Counted from the first letter of the stretch, positions 45,917 to 56,630 are shown. The stretch is 64,000 nucleotides of DNA from Amphibacillus cookii (GCF_016908375.1 NZ_JAFBDS010000012.1:1-64000); one strand, 5' to 3'. The notes: generated by a model not told the origin, from the sequence alone. A program made the numbers and translations.

Positions 45917-46082
45917 ATTGAACCATTAATTAGGAGGCTAGCCATTAATGGACTAGCCGTCCTTTCACATCATCACAGCATGCAGTTCAGTAAATATAGC
46001 TTTACTTTTCTACATGTCACCATCTAGGGAATTCTAGTTCAATTTAGTCATTCATTTACTGTTCATGTTTAGTCCTTCGCCC

Positions 46083-46202
46083 TTAATCCCTCTCGAAAGT
46101 GGTCTTTACTACGACGGTATGCGTACCAATATCAGCGTTTTGCTTCCATTTCTCTTTCATTTCTTCTAGCCATCAATAATCAACCCCATGCTTATTTTGC
46201 AT
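46083..46202 (-). pseudogene. Short gene remnant
   Basis: Minus-strand frame MQNKHGVDY, a TGA, then WLEEMKEKWKQNADI and GTHTVVVKTTFERD before a stop. The composition looks like real protein broken by one stop codon. Family not recognised. Lies in the 320-bp gap between the methyltransferase and the ABC permease. Confidence 0.35.
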
Positions 46203-46240
46203 AGAAGTATCGATCTTACCTCGTCTAAAGTAAAATCTAG

Positions 46241-48823
46241 TTAAATGTTCTCTTGTTTTAAACCATCTATGATATTTTCCTTCTTAATTTTACCACTAGA
46301 ATATAACATGGCAGCACTGACAATAATAAAGATCATTACGATTACAAACAGAATGCCCATCCATGGTAGCATAAAGCTGTATTCAAAGGTTTCTTGCATG
46401 GACCAGTAAATCAAGAACATCACACCAACACTGATTGGTAATCCATAAAGAAGAGCCTTTATTCCATAAAAAATACTTTCATAATTAATCATTTTGTTAA
46501 AGCCTTTTGGTGTCATACCAACGGACCTTAGCATCGCAAATTCACGTTTACGCAATGAAATACTCGTCGAAATCGTATTAAAAATATTCGCAACCGATAT
46601 TAACGAAATCAAGGTGATGAAACCATAGATGAAGACGGATAACAATAAAATCAACTGTTGGTCTGCTTGTCTTCTTTGGTAAACATTGTAAACATGCACA
46701 GATGAATCTTTCACATCATCTATTGCCTCTTGCGTTGCCATTGGATCTGAACTGTTCATGTATAGGTAGTGATTACCATCCGTTTTTACGTCTTCCGTGA
46801 TTAAATCATCAATCATTTTATCAGAAATAATCGCAATTAAATTACCTTGATACGGCAAATTTACGCCCATTGGAACGTGATCCGTTAATGCACCAATTTC
46901 TATTTCACCTAAAAACTGCTCTTCCTCTCTTTCATGATTATCGGGATATAGACTAAGCCGTTCTCCTGGATCAGTATAAATAGATTTTTCTTCAATGATC
47001 TTGCCTGACTCATTATAATGTATGCTCTTATCAATCACAATTGCTGTAGCATTCCCCTGAGCATTGGGATCAAAGTTAATCTCTTTTGCATAGGCTTGAA
47101 AACTCTCATCATCCAACGCGACTAAATTTAAACTGTAATTATATTTCCCATCTTGCAACGCATCTTGATCGCTCTCAACAGATTCTTTCAAACTCTGCGC
47201 AATGTCTGACTGATCAATCGATGTTGAAAAGTAATATTCTTCAATCGTACTAGATTCCGTCACATGACTCAGATTAGCAAACACGTCTACTTCTGATTCC
47301 AATATTTCATCACTACTGAATATTTGAATATCATAATTAAAATTAGCTTGCGTTAACTCCAATCCTTTCTCTAAACTAGAGGTGAAAAAGGTAACGGTTA
47401 AAAACAAAACAATGCTGATTACTAAGGAGAAAACAGTGGCTTGATATCTCCGTTTATTTCTTTTTAAGTTTTTTAAACCTATTTCCGCTTCAAGTCCAAA
47501 TATCTTTCGAACCAGTTTCGACGTTTTTACTGTTTTCTTAGACAGCTTGACATCTTGTGTTTGCCTGATGGCATCGATCGCAGAAATCTTAGCTGCTTTT
47601 CGCGCTGGGAGATAGGTGGAAATAAATATGGTAACGATTGAAACACTACAAGCGACTAAAATGGAAACTGGTGTTACCACCACTTCAAGCCTCTGGGTCG
47701 TATTTAATACGTCTCCAATAAAGGTGTTAATAAAATGGAAAGTAATCGCCATCCCAACAAGACCAGCCGCAACTCCAGCAGGAATACTCATTGCGCCAAT
47801 AACTGCCCCTTCAAAAAAGACCGAGTTTCGCTTCTGTTTTTTCGTCGCCCCTACACTCGAAAGCATTCCTAAATGTCGCGAACGTTCCGAAACACTAATA
47901 GCAAACGCAGTATATATGAGCGAAACAGCACCAACAATAATCACAGCCATAATAATGCCCACTAACGAGTACATAGTTGCTTGTAAACCATCATTACCAG
48001 TCACACCATAATATCGGAGTAATTCACTGTTATATCTGATATTTTCGTGTTCAATATTATGTTGGTCAGCAAAATTTTTGGCATGTTGATAAAGCGAACG
48101 ATTGATCTTATTAAGTACAACCGAAGCATTAACCGTATCTGTTGGCGTCAATAGTTCCTCATCAAGATAGCTAATGACTGTATAACCGGGTGACCAGTAT
48201 GGTTCCCATTCTGGTCGAGCAATCGTACCCACAATCTCGTATGTTTCTGTCTTTGTATTATCCAACTGCTCACTTACCTCATTATCTTCATTCCGTTTAA
48301 GTGAATCATCCTGTAACAATTCACGATCCTCTAGATCATAAGATCGTTTACCCACATCGATGGTTAATTGATCACCAATTTGATAAGTTACGTTAGCATT
48401 ATCTGCAATAGCATCCGAGATAACAACCTCTTTTTCAGTTCTAGGTAGACGACCACTCGTTAATGCAATTGGAAATCGCTCCATGCCTTCTGTACTATAT
48501 TCCTTAATAAACAGATAAGGCTTTTCGGGATTTTCTGAGTTCTCTAGCACCGCATAGCCACGATCATTGGAAATGATTAGATCTTTTGTTACATCATCCT
48601 TTTCAATTAGACTTAATTGTGCGGGATTGATATTGTGGTATTCAACATGCCATTCTCCATCCTTTGCGATGGTTTCCCTTTTCATCAAATCCAAAAATGA
48701 AACACCAATGGTCGCCACTGCCGTCAGCATCGCCACAGAAATAATTACACCGATAATGGTAACGAGCGTTCTTCGTTTATTCTCCTTTAAATGCCTGATC
48801 GTCAGTTTATTAATGATATTCAC
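46241..48823 (-). CDS. ABC transporter permease with two FtsX domains
   Basis: 860-aa permease with about ten helices: N-terminal helix (15-40), large external domain, three helices with VSERSRHLGMLSSVGATKKQ (FtsX 1), a second N-type helix near 460 with another external domain, and a final FtsX set with SLRKREFAMLRSVGMTPKGF. Overlaps the ATPase by four bases. The layout fits the MacB-like exporters linked to peptide or antibiotic stress. Works with the 227-aa ATPase and possibly the upstream two-component system. Confidence 0.9.
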   Translation of the reverse strand: MNIINKLTIRHLKENKRRTLVTIIGVIISVAMLTAVATIGVSFLDLMKRETIAKDGEWHVEYHNINPAQLSLIEKDDVTKDLIISNDRGYAVLENSENPEKPYLFIKEYSTEGMERFPIALTSGRLPRTEKEVVISDAIADNANVTYQIGDQLTIDVGKRSYDLEDRELLQDDSLKRNEDNEVSEQLDNTKTETYEIVGTIARPEWEPYWSPGYTVISYLDEELLTPTDTVNASVVLNKINRSLYQHAKNFADQHNIEHENIRYNSELLRYYGVTGNDGLQATMYSLVGIIMAVIIVGAVSLIYTAFAISVSERSRHLGMLSSVGATKKQKRNSVFFEGAVIGAMSIPAGVAAGLVGMAITFHFINTFIGDVLNTTQRLEVVVTPVSILVACSVSIVTIFISTYLPARKAAKISAIDAIRQTQDVKLSKKTVKTSKLVRKIFGLEAEIGLKNLKRNKRRYQATVFSLVISIVLFLTVTFFTSSLEKGLELTQANFNYDIQIFSSDEILESEVDVFANLSHVTESSTIEEYYFSTSIDQSDIAQSLKESVESDQDALQDGKYNYSLNLVALDDESFQAYAKEINFDPNAQGNATAIVIDKSIHYNESGKIIEEKSIYTDPGERLSLYPDNHEREEEQFLGEIEIGALTDHVPMGVNLPYQGNLIAIISDKMIDDLITEDVKTDGNHYLYMNSSDPMATQEAIDDVKDSSVHVYNVYQRRQADQQLILLLSVFIYGFITLISLISVANIFNTISTSISLRKREFAMLRSVGMTPKGFNKMINYESIFYGIKALLYGLPISVGVMFLIYWSMQETFEYSFMLPWMGILFVIVMIFIIVSAAMLYSSGKIKKENIIDGLKQENI

Positions 48824-49503
48824 GACCGAATCACCTCATCTTTAGCGATCCTTCCATCTTCTATTGAAATCACCCGATCAGCTTGAGCAGCTATGCGCTC
48901 ATCATGACTAATCACAATCAGCGTTTGATTGTATGTTTTATTAAATAGCTTTAATAACTCCATAATTTCACTGCTGTTCTTACTATCTAAGTTACCTGTC
49001 GGCTCATCAGCTAGCATCAGTGCGGGATTACTAATTAATGCTCTTCCAATCGACACCCGCTGTTGTTGTCCGCCAGAGAGTTGATTCGGCAAATGGGCTA
49101 AGCGATTCTCTAACCCCAAACGCGTGACAATTGAATCCAATTGTTTTCTTTCAACTTTATGTTGATCTAATAACATGGGTAGCGTAATATTTTCTTCAAC
49201 AGATAAAATAGGGATAAGATTGTAAAATTGATAAATTAGCCCAATCTGACGTCGTCTGAAAATCGCTAATTTCGTCTCATTCAACTGATAAATATCAGTA
49301 TGATCAACAAGAACACTACCACTTGTTGGTCGATCAACACCACCTAACAAGTGTAATAAGGTTGATTTTCCAGATCCAGACGGACCAATGATTACGATAA
49401 ATTCACCTTTCTCAACTGAAAATGAAACATCATCCAGTGCTTTAACTGCCATTTCCCCTTTACCATAAACTTTAGATAGATTTTTTATTTCTAAAATACT
49501 CAT
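48820..49503 (-). CDS. ABC transporter ATPase, LolD/MacB type
   Basis: 227-aa ATPase: Walker [13 protein letters not shown]-loop [18 protein letters not shown], signature [16 protein letters not shown], Walker [15 protein letters not shown], switch His [14 protein letters not shown] precedes the ATG. Operon with the permease; a strong terminator 120 bp upstream separates it from the kinase genes. Confidence 0.93.
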   Translation of the reverse strand: MSILEIKNLSKVYGKGEMAVKALDDVSFSVEKGEFIVIIGPSGSGKSTLLHLLGGVDRPTSGSVLVDHTDIYQLNETKLAIFRRRQIGLIYQFYNLIPILSVEENITLPMLLDQHKVERKQLDSIVTRLGLENRLAHLPNQLSGGQQQRVSIGRALISNPALMLADEPTGNLDSKNSSEIMELLKLFNKTYNQTLIVISHDERIAAQADRVISIEDGRIAKDEVIRS

Positions 49504-49620
49504 TAAGTTACCTCCATAAATTGTTATTACCGCTATTATATCTATCTAAAGTGACGATAAGGTGACTGAACAAGTGACATTTTAGTCACTTTATAAAAAA
49601 AAAGAGTTCTCAAATGCAGT

Positions 49621-49665
49621 AGCAGACAAAAACGCTTGGATCATGTCCAAGCGTTTTTGTCTGCT
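49621..49665. terminator. Long perfect palindrome, bidirectional terminator
   Basis: AGCAGACAAAAACGCTTGG pairs perfectly with CCAAGCGTTTTTGTCTGCT around a seven-base loop. It lies between the kinase/pseudogene unit and the ABC unit. Confidence 0.8.
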
Positions 49666-49707
49666 CTTTGTCTGAAATCCCTGCCTGCATGTCATCATTT
49701 CTCCCGA

Positions 49708-50010
49708 TCATTCCATTTGGGTTATGTATTCCGAGCTTCTCATAATATAGATATCATCATGTTCTTTTAATATGCGCTATACTAATTCCTTACCAATGCC
49801 TCTATTTTTTACGCTGACAATACTTCAAGGAACGGCAGATAAAACGCCAACGCTGATTGCTATTATAAATCCAACGACTTGATTCGTTTGATTATCTCAT
49901 GCAATGGCCACTTTGCTGCTGTTTTTCAACAGTTTTAAATGTGTTTGTGGATTTGGATGATTAGGAAAATGATCGATCAAAAGTAAAGTAACAAAGCATG
50001 ACCTCCATAT
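49708..50010 (-). pseudogene. Decayed GNAT acetyltransferase gene
   Basis: Minus-strand frame reads DHFPNHPNPQTHLKLLKNS, then SKVAIA stop DNQTNQVVGFI, GVLSA, and VKNRGIGKELV (the acetyl-CoA loop), interrupted by at least three stop codons (TGA, TGA, TAG) and ending at a TGA. A recognisable acetyltransferase that is no longer functional. Confidence 0.7.
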
Positions 50011-50078
50011 ATTTCTTGGGATATCACAATAGATATTCGACTTAACATCCCAAAATCCTTTGTGTCGAATGCATATCC

Positions 50079-51083
50079 CTATATGACTTGCTTATAAAAT
50101 TTAATTTGAAATTGCGCGCCTTGCCCTGGTTGACTGATCACTTCGATCGCCCCACCTTGACTTTTAATAATACTGTACGCCATGGCTAAACCAATACCCA
50201 CACTGTCCTCATTTGCATTTTTTCCTTTATAAAACCGTTTGAAAATATAAGGGATATCTTCTTTTGGAATACCATGACCATCATCTTCAATCGTTATCTC
50301 CGTGGATAATGCGTTTTCCGAAAAGTTGATTTTGATCGTCCCCTTATTCTTACTGTGTTCAACACCATTTTTTAAGATGTTTAGGATTGCTTCCGCTGTC
50401 CAATTCAAGTCCCCGAAAAAAGATACCGTCTCATCATCGCCTACCACGAGCGTTAGTTGTTTTATATCAATTGGAATCAAAACTGGGCCGACAGCTTTTC
50501 GAATTAAATCAAGTACCTTTACCTGCTCTTTTTTAAAGAGCACCGTACCAGCATCTATTTTTGAAAGTTTTAATAATGAGGACACTAACCACTCCATTCT
50601 TTCTAATTGCACACTAATGTTACGGGTGAATTCAATCCGTTTTTCTTCATTCAACTTTGAATCTCTCAACAAATCAGCCATTACCATCATTGATGTCAGT
50701 GGTGTTTTCAGTTGGTGTGAAATATCGGAAATAGCATGGGTTAGCTTGATTTTATCCTCGCGCAAAAGTACTCCCTGCTCAGAAAGCATCGTCGTCACTT
50801 TATAAATTTCATTCTTTAAAATACTAAGTTCGCCCTCTACATTATCACGCATATCAAGACTATGATCGCCATTCGTTATTCGCCGCAAATAATCGGATAG
50901 TCTTTCAATTTCTCGATACCGCCAGCTGGTAAATAACAGACTGCAACTCATTAACAAAAGAGCAGTTATTAAAACAAAGACTGTTGCTTCAAAAGATAAA
51001 AAGACTCGAGCTAGTCCTGTGGCAACCAAACTAACTAGACTAAAAATGATTAGGTAGTGTCTGATTTCTCGATTGCGTAACAT
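50079..51083 (-). CDS. Sensor histidine kinase with two membrane helices
   Basis: 334 aa. Two close N-terminal helices (about 12-30 and 37-56) with almost no external loop, a HAMP-like linker, H-box AISDISHQLKTPLTSMMVMAD, N-box ILNILKNGVEHSKNKG, G-boxes EDDGHGIPKEDI and GIGLAMAYSII. The lack of a sensor domain fits intramembrane-sensing kinases that take their signal from an ABC transporter; the exporter genes are 570 bp downstream. ATG 51083 is one base after the regulator's stop codon. Confidence 0.88.
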   Translation of the reverse strand: MLRNREIRHYLIIFSLVSLVATGLARVFLSFEATVFVLITALLLMSCSLLFTSWRYREIERLSDYLRRITNGDHSLDMRDNVEGELSILKNEIYKVTTMLSEQGVLLREDKIKLTHAISDISHQLKTPLTSMMVMADLLRDSKLNEEKRIEFTRNISVQLERMEWLVSSLLKLSKIDAGTVLFKKEQVKVLDLIRKAVGPVLIPIDIKQLTLVVGDDETVSFFGDLNWTAEAILNILKNGVEHSKNKGTIKINFSENALSTEITIEDDGHGIPKEDIPYIFKRFYKGKNANEDSVGIGLAMAYSIIKSQGGAIEVISQPGQGAQFQIKFYKQVI

Positions 51084-51084
51084 A

Positions 51085-51780
51085 TTAATCACCAACCTTA
51101 TAGCCCATGCCACGAACCGTTCTAATCAATGTTGGACTTTGTGGATTCTCTTCTAACTTCTCTCGTAATCTTTTAACGTGTACCGTCAACGTATTATCAT
51201 TAACAAAGTCCCCTGTCACATCCCAAATCCGCTCCAGTAGTTGGCTTCTCGTTAACACTTGTCCAATATGATTAGCAAAAATCAGTAATAATCGATATTC
51301 TAGCGCGGTCACGAAGACTTCCTCATCATTTTTATAAACTTTGCCGGCCAACGTGTTAATCCGAATATGATCAATCACAATGACTGTATTCATTTCACTC
51401 TGCGTGTTCGTTTGTGCATGGTAACGACGCAACACCGACTTAATCCGCGAAAGCAACTCCCGAACCCGAAACGGCTTCGTAATATAATCATCCGCTCCCA
51501 TATCCAGACCCATCACTACATTCACTTCATCATCAAATGCCGTCAAAAAGATCACCGGCTTCTCACTTCGCTTCTTCACCAACGCACACAAATCATAACC
51601 ACTACCATCTGGCAACGACAAATCAAATAAACAGAGATCGATCTCGGCCAACTGTTGTTCAATTACTTTTTTTGCTGACGCCACATCATGACAAAGCACT
51701 GTCTGGTATTCCTCCTGTTGCAACGAATACTCCAAACCCGAAGCAATCGTTCTATCATCCTCCACTAATAAGATCTTCAC
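51085..51780 (-). CDS. OmpR-family response regulator
   Basis: 231 aa: receiver domain (KILLVEDDRTIASGL, phospho-Asp in DLCLFDLSLPDGSGYDL, KPFRVRELLSRI) and winged helix (FVTALEYRLLLIFANH, DNTLTVHVKRLREKLE, TVRGMGYKVG). GTG 51780 follows AGGGGTGAT; the frame stays open to 51855 without signals. Pairs with the kinase and may control the ABC exporter downstream. Confidence 0.9.
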   Translation of the reverse strand: MKILLVEDDRTIASGLEYSLQQEEYQTVLCHDVASAKKVIEQQLAEIDLCLFDLSLPDGSGYDLCALVKKRSEKPVIFLTAFDDEVNVVMGLDMGADDYITKPFRVRELLSRIKSVLRRYHAQTNTQSEMNTVIVIDHIRINTLAGKVYKNDEEVFVTALEYRLLLIFANHIGQVLTRSQLLERIWDVTGDFVNDNTLTVHVKRLREKLEENPQSPTLIRTVRGMGYKVGD

Positions 51781-52008
51781 CCTATCACCCCTGATTAATT
51801 CCTTAATTGTCATTTTCTTTAATCCTATCATATGGATAGTGAGAGGATTCGCCAAAGATGAATGGCATTTTCAGCATGGTTTTGAGTCTTACCAATCAAC
51901 ACCATAGAACATTATCTTTATTAATTTCATGGAAAGAAAGTTAACGAATTCACCCCACCTTAAAAAATGTCCGTCTTAAGCTATCATCTCGAATAACTTC
52001 GAGTTGGA

Positions 52009-52515
52009 TTAGCTACGATACTTTATTGCCAATCCCTTCAAGAAGTTCCTTGCGTATCGATCACCACATTCTTTATAATTTCGATGCCCTTCTTTTCGTA
52101 GAACTGCACTCAATTCACTGTTGGATAGATCAACGCCTGCTTCTGCTAAAAGAGCGAGAATCTCTTCACTTGTTAGTGAAAGTGCGATTTTGACTTTCTT
52201 CAGCATGACATTATTGACATTTCTCTCATTCAAATCATGTTTTTGAGGTTCTTTCTGTCTTGAATCCTGTTTTCCTCTTTTAAATGCAATAAAACCATTT
52301 AAAAATGCATTCAACATATTGTTGTCGCAATGCTCGAGATATTCACTTTCCGAAAATTGATCCGAATCCTTATGGTCACTTTGTTGTTTCGTCAACATTT
52401 TTTGTATGTCTTCTTTTCTTATTTCATAATCACCCAATCCAAAAATCTCAACCATTTCCATATCCTTTAGATCTACCGCATACCTTAGTCTCATTAATAT
52501 ATCGTTATTATTCAT
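52009..52515 (-). CDS. DUF1456 (YehS-like) protein
   Basis: 168 aa, two related helical repeats of the DUF1456 family: NDILMRLRYAVDLKDMEMVEIF in the first half and MLKKVKIALSLTSEEILALLAEAGVDLS in the second, each followed by a short conserved tail (NMLNAFLNGFIAFKRG, NFLKGLAIKYR). GGAGGACAACA precedes the ATG. Function unknown; the fold has been likened to DNA-binding proteins. Own transcription unit. Confidence 0.88.
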   Translation of the reverse strand: MNNNDILMRLRYAVDLKDMEMVEIFGLGDYEIRKEDIQKMLTKQQSDHKDSDQFSESEYLEHCDNNMLNAFLNGFIAFKRGKQDSRQKEPQKHDLNERNVNNVMLKKVKIALSLTSEEILALLAEAGVDLSNSELSAVLRKEGHRNYKECGDRYARNFLKGLAIKYRS

Positions 52516-53087
52516 TGTTGTCCTCCAATATTACTGCACTTAATTATTAGTATAATGCTTTCACCTTGGTCGTGCATTAATTTTCCAAAATAGCTTTTTC
52601 TGTTATCCCATCACTTCAAATAATCCAAGCTACGCTTTGCATTTAGATAGGGCATCAAGGTGTATTCGGTAACATCTCTTCTTATTACATTATTTAACGT
52701 CAAGTTCATCGCATAGAAGCCGATTCATCTACTGCGAATATGTTCAGCGATTTAATAAAGACGGGTCTGGGACAAAAGAGTAACTAGATAAGAAAAATCC
52801 GAACATTAATGTCTCAATGTATATAGCGCTTCGGCAAAACACTTCGCTTTTACTCTCCCAAGCACAAGGGAGACATCTTGGTAAACGCAGTGTCTCCCTA
52901 GCCGTGCTGTTCCCACAGGATAAGGAAAGCCTCGTCGGTCATACATCGCACGAAGAAAATCGTTCTTTATTTTCGAGGAGTCTACGTGTTTTACCTACGC
53001 TTAGTTGAGAATGGTCGGATATTCAATTTCATTATTTAGTTATGTCACAGACTCGTCTTTATTTTAATCTTTATTTATATGACAGCT
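52516..53087. other. 570-bp gene-free region upstream of DUF1456 gene and after ribH
   Basis: Holds the inverted-repeat element at 52760-53057; the remaining 240 bp (52516-52759) show no gene or structure beyond the promoter region of the DUF1456 gene. Confidence 0.55.
52760..53057. mobile_element. 298-bp element with imperfect terminal inverted repeats
   Basis: Ends GACGGGTCTGGGACAAAA (52760-52777) and TTATGTCACAGACTCGTC (53040-53057), inverted repeats with a few mismatches. Internal hairpin GGGAGACATC/ plus GTGTCTCCC near 52870-52900. No coding capacity. The 'gtctgggacaaaa' end is common in small Bacillota repeats (recalled, not searched). Confidence 0.65.
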
Positions 53088-53555
53088 TCAATTTAATGTT
53101 TTAATTAAATTGGCCATTTCAATGGCTGAAACTGCTGCTTCTGCCCCTTTATTGCCTGCTTTCGTTCCCGCTCGTTCAATCGCTTGTTCAATCGTTTCTG
53201 TTGTTAACACACCGAAAATAACGGGTAAGCCAGAAGACATAGCCACTTGTGAAACCCCTTTTGCAGCTTCATTACACACATAATCAAAATGCGGTGTAGA
53301 CCCTCTAATCACTGTTCCTAATGTGATCACCGCATCATATTGACCTGATTCAGCCATTTTTTTAGCGATTAGCGGTATTTCAAAAGCTCCAGGTACCCAA
53401 GCTACGCTAATATTTTGTTCTTGAACCCCATGACGTCGAAGCGTATCTTCCGCCCCACTTAATAATTTACTTGTAATAAATTCATTAAAACGTCCAACTA
53501 CAATACCAACCTTTAAATCTGTACCGACTAAATTTCCTTCAATAAATTGTTTCAT
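53088..53555 (-). CDS. ribH: 6,7-dimethyl-8-ribityllumazine synthase
   Basis: 155-aa enzyme of the penultimate riboflavin step, forming icosahedral 60-mers. Motifs: [50 protein letters not shown] with the catalytic His, and [16 protein letters not shown]. Last gene of ribDE-BA-H, 13 bp after ribBA. Confidence 0.97.
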   Translation of the reverse strand: MKQFIEGNLVGTDLKVGIVVGRFNEFITSKLLSGAEDTLRRHGVQEQNISVAWVPGAFEIPLIAKKMAESGQYDAVITLGTVIRGSTPHFDYVCNEAAKGVSQVAMSSGLPVIFGVLTTETIEQAIERAGTKAGNKGAEAAVSAIEMANLIKTLN

Positions 53556-53568
53556 TATAAATTTCCCC

Positions 53569-54759
53569 CTAATCTTTAAATAAATGACCTAGTTTTGATT
53601 TTTTTGTAAACAAATAGTGTTTATTATCTTGATTGGCTTCAATTTGTATCGCTCGACGTTCAACGACTTCAATACCATAATCAGTCATACTACTCATTTT
53701 GCGTGGATTATTCGTTAATAAAATAATCTTTTCCGCACCGAGATTTCTAATGATTTGGGCACTGACTGCATAATCTCGCAAATCATCGGCAAAACCCAGT
53801 TGGTGGTTGGCTTCAACGGTATCATAGCCTTCCTCTTGAAGTTTATAAGCCTTTAATTTATTTATTAAGCCAATCCCTCTGCCTTCTTGGCGCATATAAA
53901 CAAGAATCCCTTTTTCTGCGTCTTCAATCTCTAGTAAAGCTTTCTCCAATTGAGGACCGCAGTCACAACGATGTGAACCGAATACATCACCGGTCAAACA
54001 TTCAGAGTGAATCCTTACGAGCGGAACATCACCTTTAGTGATCTCACCCTTTATTAATGCTAAATGTTCTTTTCCAGTGGCTGTTTCCGTAAAAGCAGCC
54101 AATTTAAATTGACCATATTCAGTAGGCAGTTTTACTTCAACCTCTTTATCAACCAATTGATCGTAACGTTTACGATATTGTATTAAATCTTGAATCGTAA
54201 TAATTGGCATCTTCTCTTGTTGCGCCAATCGCTGTAGCGACGGTAACCTTGCCATCGTCCCATCTTCCTCCATAATTTCGCAAATCACACCTGCTGGATA
54301 AGAACCGACTAATCTCGCTAAATCGACTGCTGCTTCAGTATGACCTTGACGTGCAAGTACACCGAGCTCTTCTGCAATTAACGGAAAAACATGACCTGGT
54401 CGTTTGAAATCTGTGCCGGTTGATTTCGTATTAATTAATGCTTGAATCGTCTCAGAACGCTCATAAGCACTTATTCCAGTATGTGTACTCATATGATCCA
54501 CACTAACCGTAAACGCGGTGCCGTGTGCGTCAGTATTACTTGCAACCATCTGTGCTAAGCCCAACCGATCGGCTGTTTGTTTAGTGATTGGGGTGCAAAT
54601 CAACCCTTTTCCTTTTGTTGCCATATAATTAATCGCTTCAGGGGTTGCATGCTCTGCCAACATGACAAAGTCACCTTCATTTTCACGATCTTCATCATCT
54701 ACTACAATGACGATCTCACCATTTTTCAACGCGGTCAGCGCCTCTTCAATTGTATGCAT
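53569..54759 (-). CDS. ribBA: Bifunctional DHBP synthase / GTP cyclohydrolase II
   Basis: 396 aa. Residues 1-200: 3,4-dihydroxy-2-butanone-4-phosphate synthase ([32 protein letters not shown]). Residues 205-396: GTP cyclohydrolase II with zinc cysteines in [20 protein letters not shown] and [17 protein letters not shown]. Supplies both precursors of lumazine. Third gene of the riboflavin operon. Confidence 0.97.
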   Translation of the reverse strand: MHTIEEALTALKNGEIVIVVDDEDRENEGDFVMLAEHATPEAINYMATKGKGLICTPITKQTADRLGLAQMVASNTDAHGTAFTVSVDHMSTHTGISAYERSETIQALINTKSTGTDFKRPGHVFPLIAEELGVLARQGHTEAAVDLARLVGSYPAGVICEIMEEDGTMARLPSLQRLAQQEKMPIITIQDLIQYRKRYDQLVDKEVEVKLPTEYGQFKLAAFTETATGKEHLALIKGEITKGDVPLVRIHSECLTGDVFGSHRCDCGPQLEKALLEIEDAEKGILVYMRQEGRGIGLINKLKAYKLQEEGYDTVEANHQLGFADDLRDYAVSAQIIRNLGAEKIILLTNNPRKMSSMTDYGIEVVERRAIQIEANQDNKHYLFTKKSKLGHLFKD

Positions 54760-54772
54760 TTATCATCCCTCC

Positions 54773-55426
54773 TTAACTAAAAAAACCATAGCGCTGTAAT
54801 TTTTCTTCTGTTAAATGAACGGGGTTCTTCGGTTCCTCACGTTTGCTCAATAACCGATCAATATATTTTGCCAACATATCAAATTCTAAATTAACATCAT
54901 CACCCTGTTGCTTTTCACCTAAAATGGTTGCAGCTTGCGTTTCTGGAATTAACGAAATAATAAAACCGTTCTCGGTTAAATCAAATACAGTTAACGACGT
55001 TCCATCAACTGTGATAGAACCTTTTTCAACTAAGTAACGCATATCAACCGGACCAACAGTAATTAACATATATTTTGCGTTTGCCTCATACCAGATCCGT
55101 TCAATGATACCCACACGGTCAACATGCCCTGAAACAAAATGGCCACCAAAACGGCCATTAGCTGCCATTGCACGTTCCAAGTTGACAATTGAGCGAATGG
55201 TTAATCGACTCAACGCAGTATCACGAAAGGTTTCAGGCATGACATCAACGGTGAAACCATTTTTATCAAATTTAATGACCGTTAAGCATACCCCATTAAC
55301 TGAAATGCTATCGCCAACCCTTACATCTGTTAGCACTTTATTTGCATGAATCGTCAGCTCCATACTTGCTCCCTGTTTAGTGATTGCTTGAATCGTTCCT
55401 TTTTCTTCAACAATTCCTGTAAACAT
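54773..55426 (-). CDS. ribE: Riboflavin synthase, alpha subunit
   Basis: 217 aa, two tandem lumazine-binding domains: MFTGIVEEKGTI at the start, VNGVCLTV with NLERAMAANGRFGGHFVSGHVD in the first, and VDGTSLTVFD with VNLEFDMLAKYIDRL in the second. Dismutates two lumazines to riboflavin. Lies 6 bp after ribD. Confidence 0.97.
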   Translation of the reverse strand: MFTGIVEEKGTIQAITKQGASMELTIHANKVLTDVRVGDSISVNGVCLTVIKFDKNGFTVDVMPETFRDTALSRLTIRSIVNLERAMAANGRFGGHFVSGHVDRVGIIERIWYEANAKYMLITVGPVDMRYLVEKGSITVDGTSLTVFDLTENGFIISLIPETQAATILGEKQQGDDVNLEFDMLAKYIDRLLSKREEPKNPVHLTEEKLQRYGFFS

Positions 55427-55432
55427 CGTCTA

Positions 55433-56518
55433 TTATGCCTCCTTTTTTAATCGGGCAATCATTTTAATATCTTGCCCAATTTGCGTAACCGATTCAAATT
55501 CTAACGCAATGGCATCAGCCATTTGTTCAGGTGAGTAACCACCGACAACATTAACTGCGTCTTGACCACCAAGTAATTTAGGCGCGATATACCAATGACA
55601 CACTTGAAATGCTTTCGCTTTAATAAAACTTGCATGAACGGCGCTTCCACCTTCGACGTATAATGATTGAATACCGAGTGAGCCTAACACCTGTAATAAT
55701 CGGCCAATTTCAATTGTCGGTTGTGCGATGTCAATCACTTTAACGTGCGGATATTTAGCTTGGAATCCTTCTACATCTGCATCGTGACCACAGACTATCC
55801 AAGTTGGTGCTTGTTCATTAAGAATATGTCGGTCTGCTGGAATTGATAAATCTGTTGATAAAATAATTCGAATGGGGTTTTTTCCGTTCTGGGGCTGACG
55901 AACGGTCAAGTGTGGGTTGTCGGCTTTTATCGTTTGACTCCCGACAAGAATCGCATCATGTTTAGCACGTTCATTATGCACATCTTCCCGTGCTTGCTTT
56001 GATGTAATCCATTGGCTATCGCCTGTTTTTGTTGCAATCTTACCATCTAGTGTCATCGCCGCTTTTAAGGTGACAAATGGTCGTTTGTTTTTTATATAAT
56101 AAAAAAATCGTTCATTAATTTGATGCGCGCGTTGTTCATCGATTCCAACTTCAACTTCAATACCTGCATCTTTAAGCATGGCAATACCTTGACCAGCTAC
56201 TTTAGGATTAGGATCGACAGTGGCAATATACACGCGTTTGACCTTTTTCTCAATTAATAACTTCGCACATGGTGGTGTTTGACCATAATGCGCACATGGT
56301 TCAAGTGTAACATACACATCAGCGCCTTCTGCATGGTCACCGGCTTGATGTAGTGCCAACACTTCAGCATGGCCTTCACCCGCTTTCAAGTGACTGCCCA
56401 TTCCAACGATACGACCGTCTTTAACCACAACAGCTCCAACCGAAGGATTAGGACTTGTCTGTCCAATCGTACTTTCTGCTAAACGAAGCGCTAACGTCAT
56501 ATAATCATGTTTGTTCAA
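55433..56518 (-). CDS. ribD: Bifunctional riboflavin deaminase/reductase
   Basis: 361 aa. Residues 1-145: deaminase with zinc site GEGHAEVLALHQAG and EPCAHYGQTPPCAKLL. Residues 150-361: NADPH reductase (VTLKAAMTLDGKIATKTGDSQWIT, YVEGGSAVHASF, APKLLGGQDAV). TTG 56518 follows AAGGAG by nine bases. First gene of the operon, behind the FMN riboswitch. Confidence 0.96.
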   Translation of the reverse strand: MNKHDYMTLALRLAESTIGQTSPNPSVGAVVVKDGRIVGMGSHLKAGEGHAEVLALHQAGDHAEGADVYVTLEPCAHYGQTPPCAKLLIEKKVKRVYIATVDPNPKVAGQGIAMLKDAGIEVEVGIDEQRAHQINERFFYYIKNKRPFVTLKAAMTLDGKIATKTGDSQWITSKQAREDVHNERAKHDAILVGSQTIKADNPHLTVRQPQNGKNPIRIILSTDLSIPADRHILNEQAPTWIVCGHDADVEGFQAKYPHVKVIDIAQPTIEIGRLLQVLGSLGIQSLYVEGGSAVHASFIKAKAFQVCHWYIAPKLLGGQDAVNVVGGYSPEQMADAIALEFESVTQIGQDIKMIARLKKEA

Positions 56519-56535
56519 TCGATAATCTCCTTTCT

Positions 56536-56573
56536 AAAAAAATTAAAAAGCCCCAGATGTGGACACCTGGGGC
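56536..56573 (-). terminator. Expression-platform terminator of the FMN riboswitch
   Basis: Minus strand GCCCCAGGTGT-CC-ACATCTGGGGC followed by TTTTTAATTTTTTT, 20-50 bases before ribD and 60 bases after the aptamer. FMN binding should favour this stem. Confidence 0.92.
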
Positions 56574-56630
56574 ATGGTTCATGTTCATATGTTTACTAAA
56601 TAAACGTACACAAATAAGCATACATTTTTT

